From Meandrina meandrites (taxonomy: Eukaryota > Cnidaria > Anthozoa > Scleractinia > Meandrinidae), in the NCBI GenBank assembly GCA_963693305.1, contig OY855911.1, forward strand, positions 31,078,939 through 31,142,938: a stretch of 64,000 nt of DNA, in the 5' to 3' direction. The notes under the pieces are model-generated. The model was not told the origin of the DNA. It made no database searches and saw only the letters and a program-made list of their open reading frames with translations. The position numbers and the translations under genes are program-made. Each line of letters starts with the position of its first letter. Positions within the stretch are counted from its first letter, which is position 1. Positions 1 to 20,568 of this stretch are shown here, piece by piece.

Positions 1-391
1 CGCTCTTCATTCACCTTTTAGCCGTCGAAGACTGTAGTTCTAACATTCGAAAGCTCGTATTTCTTAAACGTTCTAGCAAGACATCGTTTTAAATTTTCTA
101 AGATGTTTTATCCTGGCTGCGGCCCTTCAATATTTTCAACGTTCAAACAGTTTATAAACTTTCACAATTTTACACTTGCAAGAAAAGCTCGGAGGAAAGC
201 AAAAATGTGGCAAAGCTACTACAGAGAAGACCAGATGTAGTTAAAAAAAAAGGGTCAGACTCAACTCAAGAAATACTTCACTTGTTAAAGCACTTTTTTA
301 TATCATTGTTATTATATTGTGATAAGGAGAGCCACAGGTTTGTTATTGAGCTATTGAGTGCTATCCTCGTGAAAAGAAGATTCTACTGCTC
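1..391. other. Left edge, no gene seen
   Basis: No exon of gene 1 or of any other recognisable protein was found here on either strand. It is probably intron sequence of gene 1, since the next exon of that gene must lie further left. Confidence 0.4.
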
Positions 392-684
<293 letters not shown>

Positions 685-921
685 TCCTGAAGTGCAGCTG
701 TTGCAGAAAGGGGGATACAAAAATTTACCAAGCTATTAAAGGGGGATGAGTATAATTTTGTAGCATTTCCAGCGGGTGATGCAAAAAATACATTACTATT
801 TATAACTATGCAAGCTCTTTCTTTTACTAAACATGGTTTTTAATGAATGAAGCCTAAGACCACCATTTAGGCTACTTTTTATAACAGTTTAGATAGAAAT
901 ACTACTAATAAACATAATTAC

Positions 922-2680
922 CTTCAAAAGTTGGTGGGGCCAAAATATCTCAATCTTCTTGTAAATTGAACCTTTTTCTCGATCACTCTTTACGTGAACA
1001 TAAGGAGAGATCTGCTGAAGGTAACTTTGTTCCGATGATCCCACTGGAGGCTCCACTAGATCAAAGGACTTTGTAGGAAGCCCTGTTTTAGGATCCTTGT
1101 CTTTAAAGTGCGCTACAACTCTGCGCTGCTCTCCATATCTCAATTCGCATATTGTGGATGTTGTGCTGAGCACAGAATATGGAAGAAGTTCCTCTCCCAG
1201 AATGAGATTCACCAAGCTGCTTTTCCCAGAGCTTGTCTCGCCTATTAAATGCACATGCAAGGCTATGTATAAATTACAATGCTGACTATATAATAATGTA
1301 TAGTTTGCACTGAAATGTTGCTGCTTTTGAAATAATTCATCTGTTATCATTCACCTGCAATCAGAAGAAAGTATTCCTTCTGTTTCAGTTGTACTTGATG
1401 ACTTTTCATCTTTTCCTCAATGCTTCCCATGTTCTGCTGCAACAACTGCAGAAGTTTGTCATCCATTCTCTTCAGACAATTCTCGCTTTTGGAGAAAAGA
1501 TCCAGCAAGGCTTTCTTTTTCCTTTCATCTTCGTCTTTTGCTCGTGACAAAACTGAAAATGCCTAACAAATAACAAACAGCCTTTATAACTCGACTCAAG
1601 GGTAAAAACTAGAATCGTACAACGAGCTTAGATTTGAGAATTCTGGCCTAGTTAGGTACATGAATTGTGATTTCAGCCTTGCTTTACAGTATAATGGTAA
1701 CAGTCTCTCCAATGCGAGTGCCATTTATCATGTTCATTGGAAATTTATCACTGTTAAAATGGTGTTAATATTTTGTCAACCCTGACGAACTCATTGCAAA
1801 TCAAATGATGGTTGCAGGTTAACGTCCTGATTTGACTTGAAGACTTGAAGACTTGAAGACTTAGACTTAGACAAGAAGCTTTTGGTAAAAGTTGGTTCAG
1901 TTATAGCAACAGAATTGAAGTGTCAACACTGTTCGATAAAAACCCAAATTTTCGGGCTTAGTGCTTTAATAACAGTGAAAGTCAAGTTGTAATATGTGCT
2001 TTGAAAGACCTTGAAACATTCGCCAACACCTCCAATTCTTGACATTAGATTCCAATGATTTCGAAAGTTTGCGTTACGTGTATTCAAACTCTTGCTTTTC
2101 AATACAAACACTAAACGTCTCTTTGTGTCAGCCCATCCAGGAAAATGATGGTCGTCTATGATATTTCATTGACGGAAATCGAGATGTTAGATGTCATTAG
2201 TCATTCTAGGAAAGCAACGTACCTATTTCCGGGAAACTTGCTCGGCTGTTAATTGCAAATACATTGTTGCATTTCTGGCTAAAAACCTATTTTCGTAATC
2301 TATATACTGTTAGGAAACAATAGATATAGGCACTGCAGATGCAAGAACCGACATCAAGCTGTTAACTCTTAAGTTAAATGATTATGAACGTTCCCTGGCT
2401 GCACTATACCCCTCTTTCCTAAATGATAACAAACGTCTTGATCGGATCGGGTTATATGCATCTGTGTATGTATGCATGCATGCGTGGTATATATCATTCT
2501 TACCTGACCTGCCGTCCAGGTGGGCTTGTATTCAACCTGCTTTAATTCAGCTCTTACGCGACTTTTCATTTGATCCAAGGTTTGTAATCCTCTGCAAGAA
2601 ATACCGAGCGCCGCCATTGTTTTAAACATTTCCGGTATATCGTCGATTTCCTCGATGCTTTTCGTTTTACCAGAGGCCAT
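922..2680 (-). CDS. Gene 1: dynamin-type GTPase, DSTYK-like kinase family, 5' part only (3 exons; continues off left edge)
   Basis: Exons on the minus strand: 2680-2504 (59 codons, ends in phase 0), 1562-1355 (phase 1), 1241-922 (phase 0). Donors are GTAAGA, GTGAAT and GTAATT; acceptors end TTAG and ATAG. The protein starts MASGKTKSIEEIDD, followed by a charged helical stretch, then the GTPase P-loop GETSSGKSS (about residues 129-137) and the switch-like LSTTSTICELRYGE. Exon order and phases match genes 2 and 3 exactly (208-nt exon 2, as in gene 3). Exon 4, which should carry the DSPG motif, is not found between 1 and 921, so the rest of the gene must lie left of the window, or the gene is truncated there. 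The kinase domain is therefore inferred from the paralogues, not seen. The start was chosen by alignment with the first exons of the paralogues. Confidence 0.8.
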
Positions 2681-3403
2681 TTTAGTCGGGTGTTAACAAA
2701 CACGGAGTGAGAATCATAACATAAAGACATTAACATCCAGCATTAACTTAGAGACTAGCTTTTTCAAGAAACGTAAACCTCGATGAACCCGTTCTTCGTA
2801 CGCAGCGTCGTTCTTGTGTACACAGGCGAGGGCATGACATTATGATTCTCAGAAAAGTGATACGTCTGGGGGTAAGTACAATTTGTATTTGTTCTCGGTT
2901 ACTCAACTGTATCAGGGGTCGTTATGCATCGCCTTGTTTAAATACACTTATTTGCCTTGAAAAATATATTAGTTCCTGGGTTTATTTATTTCTCATACTT
3001 AGCCGAAGCTGCCAGGGAAACTTCAACAAAGTAATAAATTTAGACACTATACTGAGACAGTTCCGGGGTATCAAATTATCAGCGGGGCAGCAGACTGACA
3101 AAGACGCTGTTAATTATGGTCTGCCAGGAACGGCTGGATACGGAGGGATTTGCATTTTCTGGCAACATTACAAAGGCCTTTCGTTGCTGGACACGGACTG
3201 GTTAAAGAAAATACCCATTCATTTACGTTACATGTCTGGTATGAGAAGTGTTCGAGAAGCCCCAGGGCACAGTGAATTCTTTGTGAAGTAACGTGATACA
3301 TCGGAGGCTAACATACTACAGTCTGGCTCAGTTCGGGCGCTGTTTGCGGCTTAAATTAATCAACCTTTACGCCACGTTACGTTCATCTAGGATAGCGTAA
3401 GAG
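2681..3403. promoter_or_regulatory. Divergent (shared) 5' region of genes 1 and 2
   Basis: The start codons of gene 1 (minus) and gene 2 (plus) lie 723 bp apart, back to back, with no convincing gene between them. Both promoters and 5' UTRs must lie here unless non-coding first exons lie further out. I see no clear TATA box. A 149-codon ORF at 2842-3291 shows no recognisable motif. Confidence 0.4.
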
Positions 3404-12688
<9,285 letters not shown>

Positions 12689-13074
12689 ATAACATTTCTG
12701 GTACATCTTTAATTATAAAAAGATACTTAGTCATTGTCTAATGTCGAAATAGAATTAGTTTGAAAACATTTTTTTCGATGTCATCGAAGTGAAAGCAAAC
12801 AATTTCTAAGCATTAAAGGACCTGACTGGCTAGAGGTCAATCTTTGTTTCTCTTTCTGTTACTGAAGCGTGTTTAACTTGGCACACTTATATAAGAAGCA
12901 ACTGTTAAGTTCTGAGACTCATATCTGCCAGGTTACACTTGATCCGCCCTGGCCATTAACAGAGGATTCTACGTAGGTCAAATCAAAACGCAAAGTTGGA
13001 CCAAAACCAGTTTAAATTGATTTTTACATACAGGTTAAAAGTTAATATTTTCGAATATCTTGTAATCTTGTACC

Positions 13075-13492
13075 GTTTCGGATTAGATTCATAGCTTAGT
13101 ATGCTACGTAAACCAAAGTTTGTTGTACAATTCCCATTTTATTTTTTTAGGAATGCTGTGCATGCACCCTGCTTCAATTCCTCTTAATTGTGCTAATTAT
13201 CAAGATATTCCTGTATAGCATAGTTTTTTAAAAGTTTTACGAGTTTAAATAAATAGAAATTACGTTTTAATATCTTTCGGATTAGATTCATAGATTTGTA
13301 TGCTACGTAAACAGAAGTTTGTTGTACAATGCCCAAATTATTTTTGAGGAAATGCTGTGCATGTAGCCTTTTTCTTTAGCTTGAACACGGGAGGTTCAGA
13401 CCCGGGTTAATTGTCCGAATTATCGAGATATTCCTGTATTGCTTAGTTTTTAAAAAGTTTTACGAGTTTAAATAAATAGAAATACGTTTTAA
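13075..13492. repeat. Tandem duplication, two units of about 200-220 bp
   Basis: Both units begin TTCGGATTAGATTCATAG, continue with GTATGCTACGTAAAC and TTGTTGTACAAT, and end with AAGTTTTACGAGTTTAAATA. They differ by scattered substitutions and a short insertion in the second unit. Confidence 0.85.
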
Positions 13493-14117
13493 TACCGCGA
13501 CTTTGGACACATAAGCCGTAAAGAAAACGTTACATATAGCAGAGTTAGAAAAACAAGACGCCATCGTCACTTGTGAATTCAGTGTCAGTCGTTACGCACG
13601 GACTTCTATCACTTTCTGCATGCATTGCGTGCCGTTTATTACTCATCTTATTGACTTAATGAACAATTTACCACAGTGCCCCAGTAGAAAATGTTTCAGA
13701 TGTAATTTTCCCAACTGGAATCACACTGAATCGAACTTAAATGCCATCCCATAAAATGACCCCTCACGACATGTTGGCAAATTTACCTATTAATTATCTA
13801 ACGTTTGATTTATAGACTCTTGATTGTAAATCAAACACAAGCCACATCGGAGGCAACGAACGCGAGAAAGTCACTATCTCGTGTCTCGTCGGCTCGCTTC
13901 GTGGCTTTGCTGCTTGTGCCGTGCGTTACCGAAATAAGAGCCTGCCGCAGGCTAGGCTCATGTTGGCCATTTAAGTGAATGGAGGGCAATTTTAACGTTT
14001 ATTATAATTAAGAAGAGAAAGGCTACCTGATAAATTAGGTATTTTTATCAATGGCAAAACCAGGAGTGTCGCTTATAGCAATAAATGGAAAGTTTGCATA
14101 ACTTGCGCTACTTATTG

Positions 14118-14154
14118 TCTCGTGTCGTCATGACGTTGTCATGACGACACGAGA
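14118..14154. repeat. Perfect palindrome, 17-bp arms with 3-nt centre
   Basis: TCTCGTGTCGTCATGAC (14118-14134) and its exact complement (14138-14154) flank GTT. It lies a few hundred bases left of the Harbinger transposase remnant; it may be one of that element's end structures, but no partner end was found. Confidence 0.85.
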
Positions 14155-14539
14155 ATATGCGAGGGGGAGAAGGTGCATTCCAAGGTGCATTCCATGCGCG
14201 TTTGCTTTGTGAGGCCGCGGAATTTTCCCGCCATGTCAATATTTTTCCCGCCATGTCAAGATTTGCTTTGTGAGGCCGTCGGATTTTGTGCGTGTTGTGA
14301 AAGAACAAATAATTTTTGTTTATAAGTAGGAGTTCAAAAGTATTGCTGCATTGAAAGTGTTTTGCTTTTCTGCTGGTTCATTGTAATCGTTTGTCGGTTG
14401 GGAGTGTTTATTATAAATGGCTTTTTAGTTGAACAGAATTGAACTTTAATTTAAGGGAAAATCGCGGCGTAGAATGTAAAGCAGTGAAAGAGATGTACTA
14501 AATTTGAGCAGTTTTATTAGGTGAAATTTTTGTACATTT

Positions 14540-14880
14540 TTTAGGAGAGAGTGTTTGATTCATGAACTTGCAGCGAACGCAAATTCTTAGTGGTCCAACA
14601 GGCAATATAAATGGAACAGAAATAAGGCCCCTTTTAGCTGGCGACAGTGCCTATTCACAAACGAACTGGCCAGTGAAACCCTACCCGGACAGAGGACGCC
14701 TGACTCAGGAGCAGAGAAAGTTTAAAATCTAAAGTTCGGTACGCTACGATCTGTAGTGGAACGAGCATTTGGCATGTTGAAAGTTCATTGGAGAATTGCG
14801 TTGAAAAAGGTTGGACATAAAACGAGCATCCTAAAAAAGACTATGATTGCTACGTGAGTTTTGCACAACAATTATATGTA
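14540..14880 (+). pseudogene. PIF/Harbinger (HARBI1-like) transposase, C-terminal remnant
   Basis: Translation gives the typical DDE_Tnp_4 series: PLLAGDSAY (second catalytic Asp), VKPYPDRGRLTQEQRKF, a stop and frameshift near 14730, then SVVERAFGMLKVHWRI (third catalytic region, Glu) and IAT-stop-VLHN at the end. The upstream RVF-D match is in another frame. With several frame breaks it cannot encode an active enzyme. Confidence 0.8.
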
Positions 14881-15129
14881 TCGTTTCAATAACAGAAGAT
14901 AAACGATTAGATAAAGACAATTATTTTGATGCTAAATCTTTAAAAATGTCAACTATGGCGTTTGTTTGTTCCATTTCCTGCTCTGGGCGTCACGGAACAT
15001 TTCAGCTGATCGTTCAAATCTTGCGTTGTCCTGTTCCATACTCTTTTCACACATTTCAATAAAAGAACTTTGCATGCCAATCTGGAGTCGTACTTTCTCG
15101 CCTTTCTTTACTCAGGATGTTGAAATAGG

Positions 15130-15547
15130 GGAAGTCTTCTTTAATTTTCTGAATTCCATCTTCCACAGTCGAGCGAGATCGCTGCCTGAACTGCTCGAGT
15201 TCACTCGTACTCTAGATTCTGCTGCCGTTTGTTCACCTGCTGTAGCATTCTCTGGCTTTCTGGACACCTTTCTTTATACGAAGAATAGATATCGTTCCAC
15301 ATTTTTATTTTTTTCTTTGTGAAACTCCCCACAGCTTAGTGAATTTGGGGGCCCACGCTTCAAGAAGTTCGTGCATTTCTTTCTCAGTCCTGTCAGCAGA
15401 CTTAACGCGAGGTTTTTTCGTTTTGTGTTTGCCGTAGCAAGTACTTCGACAGCACTTGCAACTGAAGACTGAGGCGATGGCATGCTTCTTGCCAGTAGAA
15501 TTGGTGATCATCGAGAAATGTTTATCAGTACGCCGAGATAAAATCAT
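15130..15547 (-). pseudogene. Myb/SANT-like companion protein of a Harbinger element, broken
   Basis: Minus-strand frames read in order RTEKEMHELLEAWAPKFTKL, then MWNDIYSSYKERCPESQRML, QQVNKRQQNLEYE, and finally VEDGIQKIKEDFPYFNILS. The order and helix-rich pattern match the trihelix Myb/SANT-like DNA-binding protein that Harbinger elements carry beside the transposase. The pieces lie in different frames with stops between them. It faces the transposase remnant at 14540-14880. Confidence 0.6.
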
Positions 15548-17279
15548 TTTAAGTCAGCTGCGTTAGGGGGCTAAAAAAAAGCTTGCTTGACTTATCTTAC
15601 AAACATCTCAAAAGTTAAAGGGCAACTCTTGGCTAGAAAACTACATTTCAGTAAAAGCTTCCGAATGTTTCCAAAATTACACAGGAAGCAAAAAAATTGA
15701 ATTCAGAAGCTTTTTTACCGGTTAATTTTAACGTAAAACTTCGTATTTTACGTGACATTTCGCCATGGATGCTTCGATTATGATCACGAGATGTGATACG
15801 TCACAGGTGTGGACCCGCAACAAGTCACGAACATGGCTGACTCAAATTCTTGCAGTGAGAGCTCAACTTCTGCTAGCGACTCCACTGATTTTTAGAGAGC
15901 TATAGGAGGGGATATGTCAGGGGATAATTAAGACCCTTCTATGGTATTTCAACCCTGGCGTTTTGAGCCTCCAGGGAAAAAACAGCGAGACAGAGAAAGG
16001 GAGTAAAATATCAAATCTCCTCACCGCCGACGGCGACGAATGGTGAGTGAATTGAAGTCCTAAATGTACAGTTTCTTTCTCTATTACCTCGGCCAGTTGT
16101 TTGTGAGCTAAGACAAACCTGAATAGCCTTGTTTTTATTTGCATGTACGCGAGAAGCTTAATTAAACATGCTTTTATACAACCAAACTGTTTGCTGCATT
16201 TTGTTGTTTATGTTCGGTCTTCAAATATTTTTGCTCATGTTTATCACAATAGGTTTTGACCTTTTGAGCTTCAGCCTAATGTACACTATCTATCTTGTGC
16301 GTTTGAAAGCTTGCAAATACAGAAACGCAAGTTAAATTCTTTGTCTCTTTTGTGTTACCGATTTTTCTAAATTCTGCTCGAAAACGAAGAATTCTGCCGG
16401 CGGAATGCCAGCTACCGAAACTAGACTATCCGAAATTCTGCGGCAGATTTTATTTAGAACATACACAGGCTTGCAGTTAAATGTGGACAAAACTCTGCTG
16501 GGTCTCTTCACTTCCTTTGTTGGGAGAAGGGAGTTTGCACTTTCTGTAGTTGAAACAACTTGCCTCGAGGAAACTTTGTTCAAGGTTGTTCGTGCTTGTA
16601 TGCGTAAAACTGTACTGAGAATGATTTTGTAAACTGATTACTGCCACCGGGACTATTACAAGACCCTGCGTGATTTTATATTTATCGGTATAATTAAGTT
16701 GTCATGTTTTTATTTTGCAATTTCTTATCTTTTTGCGAAAAGAACCCCCACGAAAATCGAAAATTGTGCTGTGTTTGGCTCCTTATTACTTTCGCGTTTG
16801 CTTGCGTTTTAATTCATGGTTTGCATTTGAAATGGTCGTTGCGCTCTTCGTGTCTTACAACATTTGGCATGTTTTCCTTTAGTTATCTCGTCAACTGACA
16901 TCTGCTCGAATCTGCACACGAAACTGTTTCGTGGTCAGGCTAGGGAGGGTGAAGGGAAAGAGCGTGACACGCTTTCATACCCGGGTTTTATGCTACACCC
17001 CAGGTTGCCTAATTTACAACAATTGTTTCTCAAAAGGAATCACAGAATAAGTACTTCACGCAACACTTCTTCTCTTAGTTATCCGGATATTGTTTTATAT
17101 TTGATTCCCCATTTCTTCGTATAATTTTATATCCCGCGAGAGCGCCTCTGCTAGCGCGCGGGGTAGTGGCTTCTTATTGCGCAGTACTGACCTGCACGCA
17201 AATCACGCGCGCCTTTCGAAGGCATATACTTCAAAGAAACACTACATTTGCTGGTGGGAATTGCATTCTATTTTGCCAA

Positions 17280-17510
17280 TTACTGTGAAACTCAGAAAAC
17301 CGTGAACACCAGAAATATTAATGGAATGTTATTGTGTTGCAAGGAAAAAGCCAATCAGGCGTGAGAAAACTAAACCGCAAACAGCAACGGTTATTAGTTT
17401 GTGGTTTTGAGGTTTGCTTGCGTGTCCTGAACTTTATTTTGATTGGGCACTAGACAATCAACATTCCTGAAATATGTCAGGTGTTCACGGTTTTCTGAGT
17501 TTCACAGTAA
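17280..17510. mobile_element. MITE with perfect 31-bp inverted ends
   Basis: 17280-17310 (starting TTACTGTGAAACTCAG) and 17480-17510 are exact reverse complements; the element spans 231 bp and has no coding capacity. Perfect ends suggest a recent insertion. It lies inside the larger TTAA-flanked element. Confidence 0.75.
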
Positions 17511-18044
17511 CAGCAGGAGAAATCTGAGGGTGGCGACAAATTTCTCAACAACAGAATCAAAATATATCGGTCTGTTTCCGAATGCGTGGATTTCGCTTAC
17601 ATATAGGACATATATAGGCTCAGTATTCCTGCTCATAAATGAAGAGATTTCTGACAATTTATGGGAGTCAGCACTCGCAGACCCTTTTCAATTTACTATC
17701 TACTCCAGACAAAAGGCATCTTTATCACGATAATGGTGCAAGAGAGGATGCATCGTATTATAAAGCTATGTACATTTGCTGACCTTAGAAGGCCGATCAA
17801 TCTGACGGATTTGTTTCGTTTCACGACACATGATTTACTCGTTTTAAGTTTATTTCCTTTCAAATTTAAGCACTGAAGCACTACCTTTTTAACCGGGTGG
17901 GGCCTGGGGCCCGCCCGGTTCTTAAAATGCACGCCGCGTGTTTTCGTCGTCGCAGATCCCAAAAGACGCATTTGGCCGGAGTTCAAATCACGTTGCTCGC
18001 GAGGAGTTATGTATAATTTACCTATTTAGAATTTTACGAATTCC

Positions 18045-18155
18045 ATTGTTTGTTTAGTGTGAAATCTTTATTTTGGTGTTATTTAACGTGCGGAGCTATA
18101 ACTTATGATTACTCCGTTGTTTTTTTAGTGTAAAAACTTTATTTTGGTGTTATTT
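18045..18155. repeat. Short direct duplication
   Basis: TTTATTTTGGTGTTATTTAA, preceded by TTTAGTGT, occurs twice about 70 bp apart. Confidence 0.6.
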
Positions 18156-19109
18156 AAGCGGTGGGAGTCGGAATGAGTTCAAATCGTAAAATTTACGTAT
18201 TCGTAAAATGATTTATAGCTCCGTGCGATCGAGTGCGAAACAGCGACCTGTGTATTGAAGACCATTACTTTATGACAGATGTTAACGATGCAGCAGTTTC
18301 GTGGTTGATGCCAGTGTGATGTTTTTGTTCGCTGTGCTTTTTGCCCGTTTGAGTTGCGTTGAGCTGAAAAGAGTCCAATAATCTACATGTATTTACTAAT
18401 TCAGGGACTGTTCCAGACAAACAAACGTGAAGGTAAGTGGATAAGTGTTTATTTTTTCTCACAGAGAATAGCGCCACTGTACTGATGCATTTTGGCTTTT
18501 GATCTTCTGCGGCAAATAACGTTTTTGATTGTCCGCCACTGTGATAAGTTAGGTTATGTTGTAAATTTCTGATTTGATGTTTGTTTATGAAATACGTAGC
18601 GTAGTAAGTTCATTTTGTTGATAAGAGAAATTTTGTCGCGTGTTTTAATTTCCGGTCATATGGAAAGTGTTTAATTGCTGTCGTGTAGTACATAGTTGTT
18701 GGTAAGCAGTCAAAAGCGTTTGCTTTTTAATATGTTTGTTAAAGGTTTTGTTTTGGTTTGGAAGAAATTAAAGTGACTGTCTATGCGGGTACAACTCGCC
18801 ACAAGGGCTAATTCGACATTATTGAAAGGCGAAATCGTACAATGTTCCAGATGAACTTTCCATATCTTCCAAAAAATCAACAATGGTCTGCACACTACTG
18901 TAAATGTAAAAATAGAAAAATGGAATGAGTGTGTAAAACCCAGGGCAAAATACTCCAAGGCAGTTAGAAAGGACTGATACAAGGTATAAACGAAAGACAC
19001 AAATTATATTTGGCAAAGTCTATTAGATTTAGTAAACAGTGTGAACAATTTAAGACAGCGTTTAATTTGACCTTGTAATCGTATATCAATGCTACAAGAT
19101 AACGCAGAA

Positions 19110-19164
19110 GCCTGCGAACGCTGACGTATTTCCGGCTGTGAAATACGACTGCGTTCGCGGGCTA
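19110..19164. repeat. Imperfect hairpin, 24-bp arms
   Basis: The segment 19110-19133 and the complement of 19141-19164 differ at only a few positions; the loop is 7 nt. Confidence 0.65.
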
Positions 19165-19688
19165 TCAACACAGAAGTTGGAAGCTACTTTATTTACGTTA
19201 ATTTTTTTACTAAAAATTATCTAAGACCCCTTATGAGACGTCATCCCTTTCGCAGGCACTCCATGCCGTTTATTTTTGTAACAGCATATTATACTACAGT
19301 AATTTTAAAGTAAACAATAAGAATTGCTTGTTCCTTTTTGCTCTTGATAATGATTGTGAAATGTTACACGTTAATGTGTGACGTGGTGTATTGCTGTATA
19401 AGGTATCCACTTTCGAGGCATTTAGAAAATTGTGTCGAGTTTCCGGTTACGTAATTTCAGTGCAATTAAGAAGGTGAAGGTCTACTTTTCTTTTGTTTGC
19501 AGGCGTACATAGTGTGAGAGAAACCACAAGTCGACCTAACAGGAAAAATAACGGCAGTTGCGAAATTTAATGAAAATTCATGGAATATTTATGATTATTA
19601 ATAATATTACTGACAATATGAATGAAATAAACAACATTATTGAAGTTTTTTTATTGTTACTATTAGTTGAGTTCTAAATGAACGACGA

Positions 19689-19904
19689 TTAATAACAAAC
19701 AGATGAGTCTGCGGGAAAAAATATTAAATGGGACAATTCTGATATCTTAGCAACTGGTCGGTCAGTTATACATTCTAAAATTAAGGAAACATTGTTAATT
19801 TGTGATTTAAAGCCAGCCTTTAATGAAAACGTTGGCGGTGAGAAACTTTTTCTTTACTAGCATTTTATATTTCTTTTCCCGCAGACTCATCTGTTTGTTA
19901 TTAA
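19689..19904. mobile_element. MITE with perfect 31-bp inverted ends, TTAA at both tips
   Basis: 19689-19719 (TTAATAACAAACAGATGAGT and onward) and 19874-19904 are exact reverse complements. Both tips are TTAA, consistent with a TTAA target-site duplication and 27-bp terminal repeats. No coding capacity in 216 bp. Confidence 0.75.
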
Positions 19905-19993
19905 TTATTAGAATTGTTTCATTTTATTAGATACCAGTCTTTTTCTTTTTCTTCGCAGTTAAATTTCAATTGCAATCTAGTTAACGGTCACTT

Positions 19994-20021
19994 CTGAAGA
20001 TGTATGTTGTAGCATACGAAA
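19994..20021 (+). ncRNA. Hammerhead-ribozyme-like core, probable Penelope-type retroelement tail
   Basis: CTGAAGA (19994-20000) is followed by the stem GTATG-TTGTAG-CATAC and then GAAA (20018-20021), the order of the hammerhead core (CUGANGA, stem II, GAAA). Such motifs are known from Penelope-like retroelements. Stems I and III were not convincingly identified. Confidence 0.4.
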
Positions 20022-20568
20022 CGACAAGTTTTTAAAATCAAAGTTTTTTTCCGACATGCGTTGTCTTGTTATGTTTTTCACCGCAGTGTGTTTATTATTT
20101 CTACTAATTTATTTAAATGTATTTGTCGAGGTGTTCGGTTTTACAAGTAGGTTCTTGTTGCATAATTCATTTTCCGAGTTTCAGTGATTTAGTAAAAGAA
20201 AGAGTTCATGTTTAACCACCCGGTTATAAGCTGCTCAGCTTCTTGTTTATCTTGGACATCATTGAACAGCATAGGGTCTCTCTCCTTGTCATTCTCATTT
20301 ATGAAGAGACGCTTGGCGTGTTTTCCTCTTATCAGAAGCATGCAAAAGCAAATCTGCCTTCCACACCTGTGACGTAGCATCACGTGATGTACCAAAATCC
20401 GAACGTTTTCAAAATGGCCGCCAAATTGGCGTAAAAGAAAATTCGTAGTAAATTCATTTTGGCCGATATCTTTAAAATTTTACCTTCTAAAGATTCCTGT
20501 GTGCTATAAACAACTTAAAGAAAAAATAAAAAAATCGGGGTAAATTTCCCAAGAGTTGCCCTTTAACA

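Larger units (their letters stand above)
12689..14539. other. Intergenic: gene 2 3' flank with a tandem duplication and short repeats
   Basis: After the gene 2 stop there is a possible ATTAAA polyadenylation signal at 12812. A roughly 200-bp unit is duplicated in tandem (13075-13273 and 13274-13492), sharing CGGATTAGATTCATAG and ending in TTTTACGAGTTTAAATAAAT. Around 14170-14290 TTTTCCCGCCATGTCAA and TTTGCTTTGTGAGGCCG each occur twice. No coding gene is seen. Confidence 0.6.
15614..20568. mobile_element. About 5-kb TTAA-flanked DNA transposon remnant
   Basis: GTTAAAGGGCAACTCTTGG at 15614 is repeated in inverted form at 20550-20568. A second inverted match, TACGTCACAGGTGTGGA, lies 183 bp inside the left end (15797-15813) and 192 bp inside the right end (20360-20376), so the ends form diverged inverted repeats of about 200 bp. 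Both outer ends contain TTAA, which suits piggyBac-type target sites. Just inside the left end a frame starting at 15833 (MADSNSCSESSTSASDSTDF) has stops, and may be the broken start of the element's own gene. The interior also holds smaller foldbacks. Confidence 0.55.

Noticed and set aside
1550..1562. Acceptor at TTTTCAG for exon 2 of gene 1
   Set aside because: It breaks the frame; the TTAG three codons upstream gives AFSVLSRA, matching AFKVISDA of gene 3.
2842..3291. 149-codon frame between genes 1 and 2
   Set aside because: No recognisable motif, no paralogue in the window, and it lies in the expected promoter interval of two divergent genes.
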